From Pleurotus ostreatus/Saccharomyces cerevisiae fusant (taxonomy: Eukaryota; Opisthokonta): a stretch of 41,957 nucleotides of DNA. Of the stretch, positions 39,193 to 41,957 are shown piece by piece. How positions within the stretch are numbered: the stretch's first letter is position 1; each line of letters opens with the position of its first letter. Location of the stretch: positions 1 to 41,957 of the forward strand of contig JAMQCK010000188.1 in the NCBI GenBank assembly GCA_024196135.1, read 5' to 3'. The notes below the pieces were generated by a model that was not told the origin of the DNA, did not search any database, and saw only the letters and a list, made by a program, of their open reading frames with translations. The position numbers and the translations under genes are program-made.

Positions 39193-41619
39193 ATGATCCT
39201 CACCATCGCGCAGGATGCGCTTGTCTGCGCTCTCCTGTACTTTCTCTATGAGCGCCTTAAGCGCACGTCGAGCAAGTTTCCGCTGCCACCTGGACCTCCC
39301 GCCGATCCTATCATTGGCCACATCCGAATCGCGCCACAACAGGCGGCTGAACGCACCTACTTCCGCTGGAGCAAGGAATACCGTGCGTTGTTGCCCAGTT
39401 CTTGCCACACTCAGCGTTGCCGTCATGAACCTCACACTACACCCCTCAGATTCCGACCTCATCCACCTCAACGTCCTCGGCCAGCCCATCATCGTCATCC
39501 ACAGCGTCCCCGCCGCCGTCGAGCTGCTCGAGAAGCGCGGCGCGATCAACAGTGACCGCCCGTCTTTTGCGTTCTTTGATATGTACGTGCTTAGGTTGTC
39601 TTCGTCTTGTCTATCCACCGTCGCATCCTCACTCATACAACCTCCCTCATGTGCCTCCATCTCATTCACCCCTCTCGCAGGCTCGGCTGGTATGAATGTC
39701 TGCTCCTACTCCGCTACAACCACCCGTCGTTCCCCATCCTCCGGCGCGAATGCGCGAAGCACTTCGCGAAGGGCGCCGAGCGGAGGATTTATGGCTTGCA
39801 GGTCAACGAGGCGCACAAGCTCGTCAAGCGGATCGTGGAGAAGCCGGAGGGGTGGCGGGATTACTTGAAGCTGTGCGTATGTCGTGCCTTCCAGCGTGTG
39901 TACTGGAGACTATGCTCTGGCATCTCACGACGGACGTGCGAATGGCCATAATCTCCTCCAGATTCAGCACCGCGGTGATCATGCAGATCAACACCGGGCA
40001 CGAGATTAAGGACCTCGAAGACGTGTACGTCTCGATTGCGGACGACGTCTGTACGACGATGACGGGTGGTGGGCCGCCGGGGGCGACGGGGGTTGATCTT
40101 TGTCCGCTGTGTAAGTGCTTCTTTTTTGACCGCCATCCCCGTCCATAACCTACACTCCTACACTGGACGCAGTGGCGGAAGGCTGACATTTTCTTCTACA
40201 CCCCAGGCGGATGACTAACTCTCCACCCAGCGCGCTACCTCCCTAGCTGGTGCGACCCGACGGGGTCGGCGGCCTTCGCGCGCAAGATGCGCTACGCGGT
40301 CAAGAATATGCACCTCGTGCCGTATCAGCGGGTGAAGGAGGATCTTGTAAGTCTATTTCTTTCAACGAGAACGGATATCTCATTGACACTGATGTTACTT
40401 AGGATGCGGGTACGGCGCAACCCTCCTTCATGCTCTCCTTGCTCCAAGCCATGGAATCCCAAGAAAGCGGCGGCGCAGACCTGGGCTTGACGAAGGAGAG
40501 GATTCAGGGCTTATGCGCGACTGGTTTTGCTGCCGGGGTGGATACGGTGCGTCCTGCGCAGTACCAGCCCGGCACTTGCGGCGGCTTGAGCTCACTAGTA
40601 TTGTCGGGGGGCACCGACTTGTGTCGACATGCACTGACGAACGATACACAGACACTCGACACCCTCACGACCTTCGTCTTCGCGATCGTGAACCACCCTG
40701 AAGTGCAAGAGCGCGCGCGTGCCGAATTGCACGCTGTCGTAGGTGCGGATCGCCTGCCCGAGATGGAAGATCGACAGAACCTGCCTTACATCGAGCGTGT
40801 CGTTCAAGAGACTTTTAGGTATGTTGGGCTTGATTTTCGTCGAAGCTGAATGACAAGTTGTCAAATGACTAAACGACTTACCCTTCCCAGGTTCTGGCCG
40901 TCCGCGCCCCTAGGTGAGAAGTGCTCCATGCTACATCATCTACAGTATGCTGATCTCATCGTAGGAGCGCCGCATCAATCGATGGAAGACGATGTCTACG
41001 AGGGGATGTTCATCCCGAAGGTGAGCTTCTCGCAAAATAATCCCACCATAGCGCTAATCCCGCTTCCCTCAGGGCTCTGTCTTGGTCGCTAACGTCTTCG
41101 CTATGGGCCACGACGAGAACGTATACGCCGACCCGTGGAAGTTCAACCCCGATAGGTATCTGCCGGCCGAAGAAGGCGGGCGCGGTGAGCCGCTGCCTGT
41201 TGGGCAGTTTGGCTTTGGGAGACGGTAAGTGTGCTGTACGGTGTGGACTCGTTCGTCTTCTATCGGTCGCCTCTGGGCTCCTTCTCGGCTCGACGTCTTC
41301 CTCTCAAGTCTGACCTATCACGACTCCCACAGCGCCTGCCCTGGCCGACTAGTCGGCGAAGCCTCGGTCTTCATCGTCATCGCCACCATGTTGCACGTAC
41401 TCGCGTTCAACAAAACGAGGGATGATAATGGAGAAGAGATCACCATCGATCCGCGGACAGCGAAGTATACAACAGGGTTGACGAGGTGCGTGAACGCAGT
41501 TGCGGCACAGTTTAAGCGTGGACTGAGGAGTTCGCAGTCACCCGGAGATAGTTCTATGTGATATTGAGCCCGCTAGCGAGCGTGCTGGGCGATTGGCGTT
41601 GGAGGCCTATGCGGAATGA
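39193..41619 (+). CDS. Cytochrome P450 monooxygenase, copy B (518 aa, 12 exons)
   Basis: Exons: 39193-39382, 39450-39582, 39681-39872, 39962-40110, 40231-40346, 40403-40546, 40652-40818, 40891-40913, 40965-41020, 41073-41224, 41333-41485, 41538-41619. It is paralogous to copy A (4455-6767): ten of the exons have identical lengths. It has the membrane anchor, LPPGPPA, NSDRP, C-helix FPILR, I-helix AGVDT (304-308, Val where A has Ala), ExxR as ETFR (361-364), and haem loop FGFGRRACPG with Cys443. Copy A's 14-nt exon is fused to its neighbour here. The last 52-nt intron is easily missed; read-through gives a plausible but false C-terminus, whereas splicing restores TSHPEIVLCDIEPASER, homologous to copy A. 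An ER-bound monooxygenase with unknown substrate. Confidence 0.93.
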
Positions 41620-41912
41620 CGACGGAGGCGTACGTGGATTGACCTTGAGACGTTCACGTTGTTTGTTCGCCTGGCTGACATGCGCAAATACGGCCAAACA
41701 TGTACATCGCGATACTTGCGTTTGACCGCCATGAGCTCACGCGCATCGAATTCGAGTGTGCCAAATTTGCAACTCTCGCTGCCTTTCCAGATCCTCAGTG
41801 GCATAGTATCGAGACTACCAATCATACCGCCTTCAGCCCGCCCGCGAGGGCAGCACGACTCGAAGGGCGAATGGGTCTACTTCCTTGACTGTCCGTGATT
41901 GACGCAGATAGC

Positions 41913-41914
<2 letters not shown>
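41620..41914. other. 3' flank of P450-B
   Basis: This 295-nt stretch contains the second copy of the dispersed repeat. I see no gene in it. Confidence 0.5.
41659..41732 (+). repeat. Dispersed repeat, copy 2 (right of P450-B)
   Basis: Diverged direct repeat of 38430-38508, beginning 40 nt after the P450-B stop. The central block CCAAACATGTACATCG is identical in both. Confidence 0.75.

Positions 41915-41956
<42 letters not shown>
41915..41956. repeat. Poly(T) homopolymer of 42 nt at the window end
   Basis: An unbroken T run ending one base before the window edge. It could be a contig-end sequencing artefact, or the poly(A) end of a minus-strand retroelement whose body lies beyond the window. 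Confidence 0.9.

Positions 41957-41957
<1 letters not shown>

Noticed and set aside
4455..41619. Secondary-metabolite gene cluster
   Set aside because: P450s, SDR, methyltransferase and FAD oxidase are present, but no PKS, NRPS, terpene synthase or prenyltransferase, and housekeeping genes are interspersed.

Overview
This window is nuclear DNA of a filamentous basidiomycete, most likely an agaricomycete. The genes are dense, lie on both strands, and are cut by many short introns of about 47-110 nt with GTRNGT donors, CTRAY-like branch points and YAG acceptors. The protein families fit: CFEM-type secreted protein, fungal 7-TM protein, multi-exon P450s, arrestin-like protein, NO VEIN-like GHKL ATPase. 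There is no bacterial-style operon structure, and I found no tRNA, rRNA or CRISPR. Exon models were built by hand by joining reading frames across splice sites. Each one called a full gene closes in frame from ATG to stop.

Layout, left to right. A 5' fragment of an AGC-type Ser/Thr kinase runs off the left edge (-). Then come a small membrane protein (-), prefoldin subunit 3 (+), a one-domain CFEM-like secreted protein (-), cytochrome P450 copy A (-), a 5'-truncated 7-TM receptor-like relic (-), a classical SDR (+), a UBE2S-type E2 with its APC/C-binding tail (+), an arrestin-like protein (+), and an F-box-like hypothetical protein (+). A 5-kb gene follows for a 1,578-aa protein with an N-terminal GHKL/HSP90-like ATPase and a C-terminal NO VEIN/DUF3883 nuclease-like domain (+). 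After it lie small secreted protein copy A (-), a mitochondrial two-RRM protein (-), and a conserved basidiomycete protein (+). A GC-rich 2.2-kb stretch without a convincing gene comes next. The right part holds a coiled-coil/Cys4 zinc-finger protein (+), a SAM methyltransferase (-), an FAD (DAO-type) oxidoreductase (+), small secreted protein copy B (+), a GPI-anchored Ser/Thr-rich protein (-), P450 copy B (+), and a 42-nt poly(T) run at the right edge.

Most genes are independent housekeeping or accessory functions. Two relationships stand out. First, two paralogous pairs (P450 A/B and small secreted protein A/B) sit in mirror order: P450-A(-), SSP-A(-), then SSP-B(+), P450-B(+). This suggests an old inverted segmental duplication or rearrangement. 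Both pairs keep the same intron positions, except for one extra intron in P450-A that isolates a 14-nt exon. Second, methyltransferase and FAD oxidoreductase are divergently transcribed from about 213 bp and may share regulation. The GHKL-ATPase/NO VEIN-type protein is the most unusual gene. Its architecture, an ATP-driven chaperone-like module joined to a PD-(D/E)XK-like fold, resembles defence or DNA-targeting machines, but its function in fungi is not established.
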